Shown here in pieces: positions 1 to 8,252 of a stretch of 64,000 bases of DNA (position 1 is its first letter; the number at the start of each line of letters is the position of its first letter). The notes under the pieces were generated by a model that was not told the origin of the DNA, searched no databases, and saw only the letters and a list, made by a program, of their open reading frames with translations. This DNA comes from Streptococcus oralis (GTDB lineage Bacteria > Bacillota > Bacilli > Lactobacillales > Streptococcaceae). Both the position numbers and the translations under genes were made by a program. The DNA is taken from assembly GCF_021497945.1 (NCBI RefSeq), contig NZ_CP046524.1:531501-595500 (forward strand). The letters run 5' to 3'.

Positions 1-951
1 GTTTCAATGGGATCTGTTGCGATTGATCTAGGAGATACCTATCGGATTATTTTGAGCAGGTTGGGATTTCCTCTTGAGATAGGAGAGGTTTCCAAGTCTA
101 CTCTTGCCATTGTATGGAACATGAGATTCCCCCGAGTATTGTTAGGTCTGATAGTAGGAGCAGGCCTTTCTATGTGTGGTAGCGTGATGCAGTCTACAGT
201 GAACAATCCCATCGCAGAGCCTTATGTCTTAGGAATATCTGCAGGTGCAACTCTAGGTGCAACCTTGAGCATCATTCTTGGTTTAAAAGTGATGATTAGC
301 CTTGGAGCTTTTCTTGGAGCTATTTTGGCAACAATTGCTGTCCTCATCATTGCCTCTATGCAGGGAAGAATGACGACTTCTAGTCTGATCTTATCAGGAA
401 CGGTAGTCAACGCTCTCTTTCTGGCTTTTTCCAACTTTATTATCTCAGTCGGAGCTAATGCGGATAGTGTGATGACCATTAAGTTTTGGACAATGGGCTC
501 GCTTGCTGGGACTTCCTGGGCAGACTTGGTCCTGCCAACTATGGTAGTAGGAATGGCCTTTCTATTTTTCTCTACTCAGTATCGTGTTTTCAATGCGATG
601 ATGATGGGAGATGAGGCTGCTTTAACTTTGGGAATTCCCTTACGCTTTTATTGGTATCTTTATGTGACCATGGTGGCTGTGCTGACAGCAGTCTTAGTGG
701 CAACATGTGGAATTATTGGATTTGTCGGTCTGATTACTCCACATTTAGCTCGAGGGTTAGTAGGAACGAATTACAAGAGGCTTTTTCCCGTTGCAACCTT
801 GCTGGGTGCCCTCTTTGTCATCTGGGCAGACGTACTCTCTCGTATCATCATTCCAAACGCAGAGCTTCCTATTGGTATTTTCACAGCCTTAGTAGGTGCT
901 CCCTTCTTTATCTACATTGTTGGAGGTAGGCGAAGGGAGGTGAGGGTCTGA
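1..951 (+). CDS. Iron-siderophore ABC transporter permease, FecCD family (5' end cut by the window)
   Basis: This is an integral membrane permease of the FecCD/BtuC type that carries ferric siderophore across the membrane, paired with the ATPase directly downstream. The reading frame is open to the left edge and the visible protein lacks the first transmembrane segment usual for a ~330-residue FecCD protein, so the true start is probably outside the window; the ATG at 7 is only the first visible Met. The family signature region (GLSMCGSVMQ...NPIAEPYVLGISAGA, about residues 53-82) and the late GFVGLITPHLAR motif (about 237-248) are clear. It ends one base before the ATPase start, so the two are translationally coupled. 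Family call is firm; the exact siderophore cannot be told. Confidence 0.93.
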   Translation, partial: VSMGSVAIDLGDTYRIILSRLGFPLEIGEVSKSTLAIVWNMRFPRVLLGLIVGAGLSMCGSVMQSTVNNPIAEPYVLGISAGATLGATLSIILGLKVMISLGAFLGAILATIAVLIIASMQGRMTTSSLILSGTVVNALFLAFSNFIISVGANADSVMTIKFWTMGSLAGTSWADLVLPTMVVGMAFLFFSTQYRVFNAMMMGDEAALTLGIPLRFYWYLYVTMVAVLTAVLVATCGIIGFVGLITPHLARGLVGTNYKRLFPVATLLGALFVIWADVLSRIIIPNAELPIGIFTALVGAPFFIYIVGGRRREVRV

Positions 952-952
952 T

Positions 953-1708
953 ATGGACTTGATTTGTCAAGATATCCATTTTGGACTAGGAGAGAAAAAA
1001 ATCCTCAAAGGAGTCTCTCTTAAGGTTGAAGGGAATCAATTTCACACGATACTAGGACCAAATGGAAGTGGAAAAACCAGCCTGCTTAAACTCCTCTATC
1101 GTCAGGAAAAGGCAGACAAAGGTTTGATAAGCCTAGATGGAAAGCCTCTGGAACAATGGAGGCTCAAAGAAACAGCCAAGCAAATGGCAGTTGTTACCCA
1201 GTTTAATCAATTGCAGTTTGATTGTACAGTTGAGGAAATCGTCTTGCTGGGAAGAACTCCCCACCTCTCTTTTTTACAGAAGGAAAAGGAAAGAGATTAT
1301 GCCCTTGTTCAAGATGCTCTCGTCAAGGTGGATATGCTTGAGAAGAAAACTCGTCTCTATTCGTCCCTGTCAGGGGGAGAGAAACAGCGAGTCTTATTAG
1401 CCCGCGCCTTGGCGCAAGAACCGACTCTCTTGCTCCTGGACGAACCAACCAATCACCTGGATATCAAGTATCAGCTAGACTTGTTGGCCATTGTGAAGAA
1501 TCTCAAGGTCAATGTTTTAGCTGTCCTACATGACATTCAACTTGCTTGTCGCTATTCGGATTATCTCTATCTGATGAAAGAGGGAGAAATCCTTTACCAA
1601 GGGACTCCAAAGGAGACCATCACCCCAGAGTCATTGCAAACTGTATATGGAGTTCAAAGTCAGGTTACTTGGACCGAGGATCAGCAAGCTATGATTCACT
1701 ATTTATAA
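953..1708 (+). CDS. Iron-siderophore ABC transporter ATP-binding protein, FecE-like
   Basis: Cytoplasmic ATPase that powers the adjoining permease. The 251-residue protein has a Walker A motif (GPNGSGKTS, about residues 35-43), Q-loop near 'VVTQFNQLQFD', the signature LSGGEKQRV, Walker B '[12 protein letters not shown]' and the H-loop 'VLHDIQLA'. This arrangement is typical of the FecE/FepC class. The start ATG sits one base after the permease stop with GGTGAGGG as ribosome binding site. The substrate-binding lipoprotein follows 20 bases downstream, so the three genes form one operon. Confidence 0.95.
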   Translation: MDLICQDIHFGLGEKKILKGVSLKVEGNQFHTILGPNGSGKTSLLKLLYRQEKADKGLISLDGKPLEQWRLKETAKQMAVVTQFNQLQFDCTVEEIVLLGRTPHLSFLQKEKERDYALVQDALVKVDMLEKKTRLYSSLSGGEKQRVLLARALAQEPTLLLLDEPTNHLDIKYQLDLLAIVKNLKVNVLAVLHDIQLACRYSDYLYLMKEGEILYQGTPKETITPESLQTVYGVQSQVTWTEDQQAMIHYL

Positions 1709-1727
1709 GAATGAAAAGGAAAACAAG

Positions 1728-2738
1728 ATGAAAAAAACACTAAGCATTTTACTCGTAACAGTAGCTACCCTAACCATGGCAGCTTGTGGTAATACTACTA
1801 CAGAAAAAGCTACCACACAGTCTAGTACAGAAACAAGTCAAAAAGCCAGCACAGAGACGACTTATCCGTTAACGGTCAAGACCTATGATGTTAAGGGAAA
1901 TGAAGTCGAACAAGTCTTTGACAAGGCACCTGAAAAAGTTATCACCAACAATCTTTCAACCACTGAAATCTTATTGGAGTTAGGCTTGAAGGATAAAATT
2001 GCTGGCATGCTTAACCCTGATAATGCTGTGACGGACAAATACAAGGACGCGATTGCGACGATTCCTCAAATTGGGGACAAAAAAACAGTCTCACAAGAGA
2101 CAGTCCTTTCTTATGAGCCAGATGCTGTGATGGGTCGAAATATGATGTTTTCTGAAAAATCCTTGGGGACAGTTAGCACTTGGAATGAAAACAAAATCCC
2201 AGTCTATACGCAAAAAGCTTCTCTCTCAACGATTCAGCAAAATTTGGGAAATATCGTAGAAGATGTCAAAAATCTTGGAATGATTTTCAATGTTCAGGAC
2301 AAGGCCAATGAATACGCAGCCCAATTACAAGCTAAAATTGACGCTGTTAAGAAAGCAAATCCAACAAGCCAAGGTGAAAAGAAAAAGGCTTTGATTATGG
2401 TTGCTTATAATGACGAAACCTTTGGTGCTTACAAGTCTGCTTTGCAAGAAAGCTTGTTGAATCAACTTGGTTATACAAACGTTGCAACGGGAACATCAGG
2501 ATTGACCTTGGAAAATCTCGTGTCAATGGATCCTGAGTTGATTATCTATGTGACCAGCGACCGCAATAAAAAATTGGATGCTAACGCTGTAGAGTTGATG
2601 AAGAAAAATGCTGTTTTGGAAAATGTTCCTGCTATTAAGAATCAAAAAATCATGACCATCTCTTACGATGAGTTAATGGACTATGGTCCAGCAGTGATTG
2701 ATTCCCTTGAGAAAATCAATGACTTTATCAATAAATAA
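1728..2738 (+). CDS. Iron-siderophore substrate-binding lipoprotein (FatB/FecB class)
   Basis: Extracellular lipid-anchored receptor that captures ferric siderophore and hands it to the permease upstream. The N-terminus is a lipoprotein signal peptide with lipobox TMAAC and acylated Cys20, followed by a Thr/Ser-rich linker (about residues 23-46). The remainder is a two-lobed class III binding protein (PF01497), beginning near 'KAPEKVITNNLSTTEILLELG'. An AAGGA ribosome binding site precedes the ATG. In pneumococci similar operons are called fat/piu; this gene could be an orthologue or a separate system, so no symbol is given. The esterase gene downstream overlaps its last codons. Confidence 0.93.
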   Translation: MKKTLSILLVTVATLTMAACGNTTTEKATTQSSTETSQKASTETTYPLTVKTYDVKGNEVEQVFDKAPEKVITNNLSTTEILLELGLKDKIAGMLNPDNAVTDKYKDAIATIPQIGDKKTVSQETVLSYEPDAVMGRNMMFSEKSLGTVSTWNENKIPVYTQKASLSTIQQNLGNIVEDVKNLGMIFNVQDKANEYAAQLQAKIDAVKKANPTSQGEKKKALIMVAYNDETFGAYKSALQESLLNQLGYTNVATGTSGLTLENLVSMDPELIIYVTSDRNKKLDANAVELMKKNAVLENVPAIKNQKIMTISYDELMDYGPAVIDSLEKINDFINK

Positions 2739-3411
2739 CGCGTTTGATTGGGAAGGAATCCAAGTCAAGGTCAGCCTTCCTTCGACCTATGATCCCAATC
2801 AAACCTATCCAGCGATTCTCTTGAATGATGGAAACTTGGATTTTCTATCTTCCCTTTCTGAATCTGTGATTTTAGTGGGCTTGTCCTCTAAAAATCGCCT
2901 AGATGACTACACTCCCTGGAAGGCATCTGCTCTGAGAGATGGAGCTCAAGATTTTGGCGGTCAGGCAACTGCCTATCATGGTCATTTATTTGGAGGTCTT
3001 TTAGACAAGTTGCAGTCGCTTTATCGCCTGGACAAAAATCGCCTTGCCTATGGAGGTTACTCACTAGGTGGATTGGCTGCTGTATACAGTCTTTTCCATT
3101 TTGACAAGGTCTCCTGTATCTTCTCTATCTGTGGTTCCTTTTGGTATCCTGATTTTGTGACTTATTGCAGGGAAGAAAAGGTGAAAAATTTGGACTGTTT
3201 GCTGTATTTACAGAATGGTCAAACAGAAGGAGCCCATCATACCAATCGCTTGGCTCAAGCGCCAGTCTATGCTGAGCAGATTCATACCAGTCTTCAGAAA
3301 CACTATCCGACTAGTCAGTTTGTCTTTGATCCCTATGGGCATCATGAGCAAGTGGCTGAGCGATTTCTAGTCTTTTCCAGCTGGTTGGCCCAAAAATGGA
3401 AAATTGCATAA
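2719..3411 (+). CDS. Putative esterase of the alpha/beta hydrolase fold, possibly siderophore esterase
   Basis: A 230-residue serine hydrolase of the PF00756 putative-esterase type. The nucleophile elbow GYSLGG (near residues 110-115) is clear, and a late His in 'DPYGHHEQ' is a plausible catalytic base. No signal peptide is seen, so it is probably cytoplasmic. The ATG at 2719 overlaps the end of the binding-protein gene; an ATG seven codons upstream is also possible but has no better binding site. Enterobactin-type esterases (Fes, IroE) of this fold release iron by cutting the siderophore, and its place at the end of an iron-siderophore operon suggests such a role. That role is an inference from context. 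Confidence 0.8.
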   Translation: MTLSINNAFDWEGIQVKVSLPSTYDPNQTYPAILLNDGNLDFLSSLSESVILVGLSSKNRLDDYTPWKASALRDGAQDFGGQATAYHGHLFGGLLDKLQSLYRLDKNRLAYGGYSLGGLAAVYSLFHFDKVSCIFSICGSFWYPDFVTYCREEKVKNLDCLLYLQNGQTEGAHHTNRLAQAPVYAEQIHTSLQKHYPTSQFVFDPYGHHEQVAERFLVFSSWLAQKWKIA

Positions 3412-3417
3412 AAGAAA

Positions 3418-3454
3418 TATCCCTTGGTAAAAGCCAAGGGATAATTGTATTTTT
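3418..3454. terminator. Bidirectional terminator between convergent esterase and acyltransferase genes
   Basis: A perfect 10-bp stem TATCCCTTGG / CCAAGGGATA with a 6-base loop at 3418-3443, followed on the plus strand by a T-rich run (3448-3454). It lies exactly between two converging genes. Confidence 0.85.
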
Positions 3455-4203
3455 TAACCAAGTTTCTCTCTCTTCTTATCTGGATTCCAGATAAAGCTTG
3501 CGATGAAGGTAAAGATAATCGTTAGGATACCAACAATCACAGCAAGGAAGAGGGCAGGGATGCGGACAAACCACCAGAGTGGATTTGGTTTTTTATCATT
3601 GTGCCACTGCTTGGTTTCTTCGTCCAAACGTTGGAATTCTGCTTGGATACGGTCTGCAACCATTTCGATTCCTTCATCATTCATTTTCTTGATGTCTGAG
3701 ATATCGATAGGATTTCCAAAGTTCATATCCACACGTTCACGGCTAACCAAGCCTTTCAAGGTCATGGGACCAGTATAGGTAACTGGCATGATACGGACCT
3801 TAGCCATCTTGGCAATCAGAGCAACTCCGCCTTTGACATCTGTCGAGTGGCGACTACCACTAGGAAACATGATGAGAGAGCGGTCGCTTTTTTTGAGGAC
3901 ATTGATAGGGTACTTGATGGCAGAAGCGCTAGGATTTTCCCGGTCGATAGGAAAGGCCCCACACATACGGATCCACCAGCCAAATATGCGGTTGTTAAAC
4001 AGCTCTTTTTTGGCCATAAAGATGAACTGTTTTGGTTTGGTCGCAAAAGCCATGTAAACTGGATCCCACCAGGTACGATGAGGTGCGACCAGGATATAGT
4101 TTTCATCTTGACTAGGGATTTTATTAGTATTGTGGTAGTGGGCATTGCCATTGATGGACCACAAGATCAGCATGACTAGTCCACGCAAATAAGTATAAAA
4201 CAT
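3454..4203 (-). CDS. 1-acyl-sn-glycerol-3-phosphate acyltransferase family protein (PlsC-like)
   Basis: Membrane-associated acyltransferase that should add the second fatty acid to lysophosphatidic acid in phospholipid synthesis. It has the catalytic HX4D motif (HRTWWD, His42-Asp47) and the block II-like FPIDRE. Block III, normally FPEGTR, reads FPSGSR (112-117), so the family Glu is Ser here. A hydrophobic segment (about residues 211-240) near the C-terminus and a hydrophobic N-terminus anchor it. The gene has its own promoter (see 4234-4262) and an AAGGAG binding site. Family assignment is firm; substrate preference is not known because of the changed block III. Confidence 0.88.
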   Translation of the reverse strand: MFYTYLRGLVMLILWSINGNAHYHNTNKIPSQDENYILVAPHRTWWDPVYMAFATKPKQFIFMAKKELFNNRIFGWWIRMCGAFPIDRENPSASAIKYPINVLKKSDRSLIMFPSGSRHSTDVKGGVALIAKMAKVRIMPVTYTGPMTLKGLVSRERVDMNFGNPIDISDIKKMNDEGIEMVADRIQAEFQRLDEETKQWHNDKKPNPLWWFVRIPALFLAVIVGILTIIFTFIASFIWNPDKKREKLG

Positions 4204-4233
4204 GAGATCTCCTTCGATTGTATTGCTTTTATT

Positions 4234-4262
4234 ATTATACCTTATCGAAAGACTACTGGCAA
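4234..4262 (-). promoter_or_regulatory. Promoter of the acyltransferase gene
   Basis: On the minus strand, -35 TTGCCA (4257-4262) and -10 TATAAT (4234-4239) are separated by 17 bases. The distance to the ATG at 4203 leaves room for a normal leader with an AAGGAG binding site. Confidence 0.75.
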
Positions 4263-4320
4263 ACTTTTTCAGTTATCAGTGGACAGTTTTTGGATGAGAT
4301 TAGAATTCTGCTAGAAAAAA

Positions 4321-4329
4321 TGATATGAT
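4321..4329 (+). promoter_or_regulatory. Extended -10 promoter directly abutting the P-type ATPase start
   Basis: TGATATGAT fits the extended -10 pattern TGnTATnAT. The ATG at 4337 lies 7 bases after its last base, where transcription is expected to begin, and no Shine-Dalgarno can be seen. No convincing -35 is present, as is usual for extended -10 promoters. This predicts a leaderless transcript. Confidence 0.5.
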
Positions 4330-4336
4330 AGAATTT

Positions 4337-6673
4337 ATGGATAAAAATAAGATAATGGGATTAACCCAAAGAGAAGTCAAGGAAAGACTGGCTCAAGGTT
4401 TGGTCAATGACTTTACCGCATCAGCCAGTACCAGTACTTGGCAAATCATCAAACGAAATGTTTTTACACTTTTTAACGCGTTGAACTTTGCCATCGCTTT
4501 GGCGCTAGCTTTTGTGCAGGCTTGGAGCAATTTGGTCTTCTTTGCTGTTATTTGCTTTAACGCTTTTTCTGGAATTGTGACCGAGCTCCGTGCCAAACAC
4601 ATGGTGGACAAGCTCAATCTCATGACCAAGGAAAAGGTCAAAACCATCCGTGATGGCCAAGAAGTCGCTCTTAATCCAGAAGAATTGGTTCTAGGAGATG
4701 TGATTCGTCTGTCGGCTGGGGAGCAGATTCCTAGTGATGCGCGGGTTTTAGAAGGATTTGCGGAAGTCAATGAAGCCATGTTGACGGGTGAGAGTGATTT
4801 GGTGCAAAAAGAAGTGGATGCTCTGCTTTTGTCTGGGAGTTTCTTAGCCAGTGGATCAGTTTTGGCTCAAGTTCACCATGTCGGTGCAGAAAACTATGCT
4901 GCTAAGCTCATGCTGGAAGCTAAGACCGTAAAACCCATCAACTCTCGTATCATGAAATCGCTGGACAAGCTAGCTGGTTTTACTGGGAAAATTATCATTC
5001 CCTTTGGTCTGGCCCTCTTGCTAGAAGCCTTGATTTTAAAAGGCTTGCCTCTCAAGTCTTCTGTAGTGAATACTTCGACAGCACTTTTGGGTATGTTGCC
5101 CAAGGGAATCGCCCTTTTGACCATCACTTCGCTCTTGACTGCGGTGATTAAGCTGGGCTTGAAAAAGGTCTTGGTGCAGGAGATGTACTCTGTTGAGACC
5201 TTGGCGCGCGTAGACATGCTCTGTCTGGACAAGACGGGTACCATCACCCAAGGAAAGATGCAGGTGGAAGCCCTTCTTCCTTTGACCGAAGAGTATGGTG
5301 AGCATGCGATTGCCAGCATTTTGACCAGCTACATAGCCCATAGTGAGGATAAAAATCCAACAGCCCAGGCTATTCGCCAGCGTTTTGTGGGAGAAGTTGC
5401 TTATCCTATGATTTCCAATCTTCCCTTCTCTAGCGACCGCAAGTGGGGGGCTATGGAGTTGGAAGGTTTGGGAACTGTTTTCTTAGGAGCACCTGAGATG
5501 TTGCTAGAAAATGAAGTCCCTGAAGCTAGAGAGGCCTTGGAGCGAGGTTCTCGTGTCTTGGTCTTGGCCCTTAGTCAGGAAAAACTAGACCACCACAAGC
5601 CGCAAAGACCATCTGATATTCAAGCCTTGGCACTGCTGGAGATCTTGGATCCTATTCGAGAAGGAGCGGCTGAGACGCTAGACTATCTCCGTTCTCAAGA
5701 AGTGGGCCTCAAGATTATCTCTGGTGATAATCCGGTCACTGTATCCAGCATTGCCCAGAAAGCTGGATTTGCAGACTATCAAAGCTATGTTGATTGCTCA
5801 AAAATCTCCGATGAGGAATTGATGGCCATGGCGGAGGAGACTGCGATTTTCGGACGTGTTTCTCCTCATCAAAAGAAACTACTGATCCAAACCCTGAAAA
5901 AAGCGGGTCATACAACAGCTATGACAGGGGACGGTGTCAATGATATTCTGGCCCTTCGTGAAGCAGACTGTTCGATTGTAATGGCAGAAGGAGATCCGGC
6001 AACACGTCAGATTGCCAATCTGGTTCTCTTGAACTCAGACTTTAATGATGTTCCTGAGATTCTCTTTGAAGGTCGTCGTGTGGTCAATAACATTGCCCAT
6101 ATTGCACCGATTTTCTTGATAAAGACCATCTATTCTTTCTTGCTCGCAGTCATCTGTATCGCCAGTGCTCTTCTGGGACGGTCTGAATGGATCTTGATTT
6201 TCCCCTTCATTCCGATTCAGATTACCATGATCGACCAGTTCGTGGAAGGTTTCCCGCCATTCGTTCTGACTTTTGAGCGAAATATCAAGCCTGTTGAGCC
6301 AAATTTCCTCAGAAGATCCATGCTACGTGCCTTACCAAGTGCCCTTATGGTCGTCTTCAGCGTTCTTTTTGTCAAAATCTTTGGGGCTAGCCAAGGTTGG
6401 TCAGAGTTAGAAATCTCAACCCTACTTTATTATCTCCTTGGGTCTATCGGTTTCTTATCCGTATTTAGAGCCTGCATGCCATTTACTCTCTGGCGTGTCC
6501 TCTTGATTGTGTGGTCAGTAGGTGGTTTCCTAGCCACAGCTCTTTTCCCAAGGATTCAAAAACTGCTTGAAATATCAACCTTAACTGGACAAACATTCCC
6601 TGTTTACCTTGTCATGATGGCTGTCTTTACTGTGATTTTCATTCTAACCAGTCGTTACCAAGCCAGAAAATAA
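4337..6673 (+). CDS. Cation-transporting P-type ATPase (HAD-IC, CtpE/Exp7-like)
   Basis: A 778-residue membrane pump. The actuator motif MLTGESD, the phosphorylation motif DKTGT (Asp298) and the hinge motif MTGDGVND are intact, with membrane segments at the N-terminus, around residue 220-280, and in the last 200 residues. The ion is not evident: it lacks heavy-metal CPC motifs and resembles CtpE-type calcium or potassium-linked pumps. As I recall, its pneumococcal counterpart is the exported-protein locus Exp7. I chose the ATG at 4337 because it is 7 bases after a good -10 box; an upstream ATG at 4325 would lie inside that box. Confidence 0.9.
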   Translation: MDKNKIMGLTQREVKERLAQGLVNDFTASASTSTWQIIKRNVFTLFNALNFAIALALAFVQAWSNLVFFAVICFNAFSGIVTELRAKHMVDKLNLMTKEKVKTIRDGQEVALNPEELVLGDVIRLSAGEQIPSDARVLEGFAEVNEAMLTGESDLVQKEVDALLLSGSFLASGSVLAQVHHVGAENYAAKLMLEAKTVKPINSRIMKSLDKLAGFTGKIIIPFGLALLLEALILKGLPLKSSVVNTSTALLGMLPKGIALLTITSLLTAVIKLGLKKVLVQEMYSVETLARVDMLCLDKTGTITQGKMQVEALLPLTEEYGEHAIASILTSYIAHSEDKNPTAQAIRQRFVGEVAYPMISNLPFSSDRKWGAMELEGLGTVFLGAPEMLLENEVPEAREALERGSRVLVLALSQEKLDHHKPQRPSDIQALALLEILDPIREGAAETLDYLRSQEVGLKIISGDNPVTVSSIAQKAGFADYQSYVDCSKISDEELMAMAEETAIFGRVSPHQKKLLIQTLKKAGHTTAMTGDGVNDILALREADCSIVMAEGDPATRQIANLVLLNSDFNDVPEILFEGRRVVNNIAHIAPIFLIKTIYSFLLAVICIASALLGRSEWILIFPFIPIQITMIDQFVEGFPPFVLTFERNIKPVEPNFLRRSMLRALPSALMVVFSVLFVKIFGASQGWSELEISTLLYYLLGSIGFLSVFRACMPFTLWRVLLIVWSVGGFLATALFPRIQKLLEISTLTGQTFPVYLVMMAVFTVIFILTSRYQARK

Positions 6674-6676
6674 AGA

Positions 6677-6709
6677 AAGGCTGCAGTCTGTGGATTGCGG
6701 TCTTTTTAG
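6677..6709 (+). terminator. Rho-independent terminator after the P-type ATPase gene
   Basis: GGCTGCAGTC and GATTGCGGTC form a 10-bp stem that includes G-T pairs, with a TGTG loop, followed by TTTTT. Confidence 0.7.
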
Positions 6710-6732
6710 GTGCAAGATTGCTAACTGAAATG

Positions 6733-6741
6733 TGGTATAAT
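6733..6741 (+). promoter_or_regulatory. Extended -10 promoter for trmK
   Basis: The sequence TGTGGTATAAT contains the extended -10 TGGTATAAT at 6733-6741. No good -35 was found. It is 34 bases ahead of the trmK start. Confidence 0.65.
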
Positions 6742-6774
6742 AGGATGGAACAGAGTTTTGGAAAGTGAGAGAAG

Positions 6775-7452
6775 ATGATTTCAAAGAGATTAGAATTGGT
6801 GGCGTCCTTTGTGTCACAGGGGGCCGTTTTACTAGATGTGGGGAGTGACCATGCTTATCTGCCTATCGAGTTGGTCGAAAGAGGCCAAATTAAAAGTGCC
6901 ATTGCAGGTGAGGTTGTGGAAGGCCCCTACCAGTCTGCGGTTAAAAATGTTGAGGCTCACGGCCTAAAGGAGAAAATCCAAGTTCGTTTAGCCAATGGCT
7001 TGGCAGCCTTTGAAGAGGAAGACCAAGTGTCGGTTATCACCATTGCTGGCATGGGTGGTCGTTTGATTGCTAGGATTTTAGAAGAGGGCTTGGACAAGTT
7101 AGCTAATGTAGAGCGTTTGATTCTCCAGCCAAATAATCGTGAAGACGACTTGCGCATCTGGCTACAAGACCACGGTTTTCAAATCGTAGCAGAAAGCATC
7201 CTAGAAGAAGCTGGCAAATTCTACGAGATTCTAGTTGTGGAAGTGGGACAAATGAAGCTATCAACCAGTGACCTTCGCTTTGGACCTTTCTTGTCCAAAG
7301 AGGTCAGTCCAGTATTTGTCCAAAAATGGCAAAAAGAAGCTACTAAGCTAGAGGTTGCTCTTGACCAAATCCCAGAGAAAAATCGAGAAGAACGTCAAGT
7401 TCTAGCTCATAAAATTCAAGCCATCAAGGAGGTGCTCCATGCTAGCAAGTGA
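6775..7452 (+). CDS. trmK: tRNA (adenine-22-N1)-methyltransferase
   Basis: A SAM-dependent methyltransferase that makes m1A22 in bacterial tRNAs. The SAM-binding loop [13 protein letters not shown] (about residues 19-31) is characteristic of the TrmK/COG2384 family, and '[15 protein letters not shown]' follows. At 225 residues it has the usual length. GAGAGAAG serves as binding site. Its 3' end overlaps the Nif3-like gene by 14 bases, the pairing seen across Firmicutes. Substrate assignment is by family knowledge. Confidence 0.93.
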   Translation: MISKRLELVASFVSQGAVLLDVGSDHAYLPIELVERGQIKSAIAGEVVEGPYQSAVKNVEAHGLKEKIQVRLANGLAAFEEEDQVSVITIAGMGGRLIARILEEGLDKLANVERLILQPNNREDDLRIWLQDHGFQIVAESILEEAGKFYEILVVEVGQMKLSTSDLRFGPFLSKEVSPVFVQKWQKEATKLEVALDQIPEKNREERQVLAHKIQAIKEVLHASK

Positions 7453-8236
7453 AGTGATTAACGCATATGAAGCCTTTTGCCCTCAGGAATTTTCCATGGA
7501 GGGAGACAGTCGTGGCCTGCAAATCGGAACTCTAGACAAGGATATCCAAAGGGTCATGGTTGCTCTCGATATTCGTGAAGAGACGGTGGCTGAATCTATT
7601 GAAAAGGGTGTGGACTTGATTATCGTCAAGCACGCGCCTATCTTTCGTCCTATCAAGGACTTGGTAGCCAGCCGTCCGCAAAACCAGATTTACATTGATT
7701 TGATTAAGCATGACATTGCAGTTTATGTTAGCCATACCAATATTGATATTGTTGAGAACGGCCTCAATGATTGGTTCTGCCAAATGCTAGGTATCGAGGA
7801 AACGACTTATCTGCAGGAAACGGGCCCTGAACGTGGAATTGGTCGTATTGGGAATATTCAGCCTCAGCCTTTTGGGGTATTGGCCCAGCATGTCAAGCAA
7901 GTCTTTGGTCTAGATAGCCTTCGAATGGTGCATTATCAAGAAAGTGATTTGCAGAAGCCTATTTCAAGAGTGGCCATCTGTGGCGGTAGTGGTCAATCTT
8001 TCTATAAGGATGCTTTAGCTAAGGGGGCAGATGTCTACATTACTGGTGACATCTACTACCACACTGCCCAGGATATGTTGTCTGATGGCTTGTTGGCCTT
8101 GGACCCAGGTCACTATATAGAAGTGCTTTTTGTGGAAAGAGTCGCAGCACTTCTTACTCAATGGAAGGAAGAGAAAGGCTGGGACATTGATATTTTACCT
8201 AGTCAAGCATCGACCAATCCTTTCCACCATATCTAG
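7439..8236 (+). CDS. Nif3-like dinuclear metal center hexameric protein (YqfO family)
   Basis: A 265-residue member of the NIF3/DUF34 family. These form hexameric rings with a two-metal site; family proteins have been linked to GTP cyclohydrolase-like and metal-related roles, but the function is not settled. Visible metal-site residues include the His in 'VKHAPIF', the 'SHTNID' motif and the late 'DPGHYIEV' His/Glu. This is the short form without the PII-like insert found in Bacillus YqfO. It overlaps trmK by 14 bases and is followed by the oxidoreductase after 16 bases. Confidence 0.9.
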   Translation: MLASEVINAYEAFCPQEFSMEGDSRGLQIGTLDKDIQRVMVALDIREETVAESIEKGVDLIIVKHAPIFRPIKDLVASRPQNQIYIDLIKHDIAVYVSHTNIDIVENGLNDWFCQMLGIEETTYLQETGPERGIGRIGNIQPQPFGVLAQHVKQVFGLDSLRMVHYQESDLQKPISRVAICGGSGQSFYKDALAKGADVYITGDIYYHTAQDMLSDGLLALDPGHYIEVLFVERVAALLTQWKEEKGWDIDILPSQASTNPFHHI

Positions 8237-8252
8237 TTAGAAAGTGAAAACA

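Noticed and set aside
3503..4179. Several open frames opposite or out of frame within the acyltransferase gene
   Set aside because: They have no family resemblance or binding sites and are shadows of a well-supported gene. The same applies to most other overlapping frames in the window.
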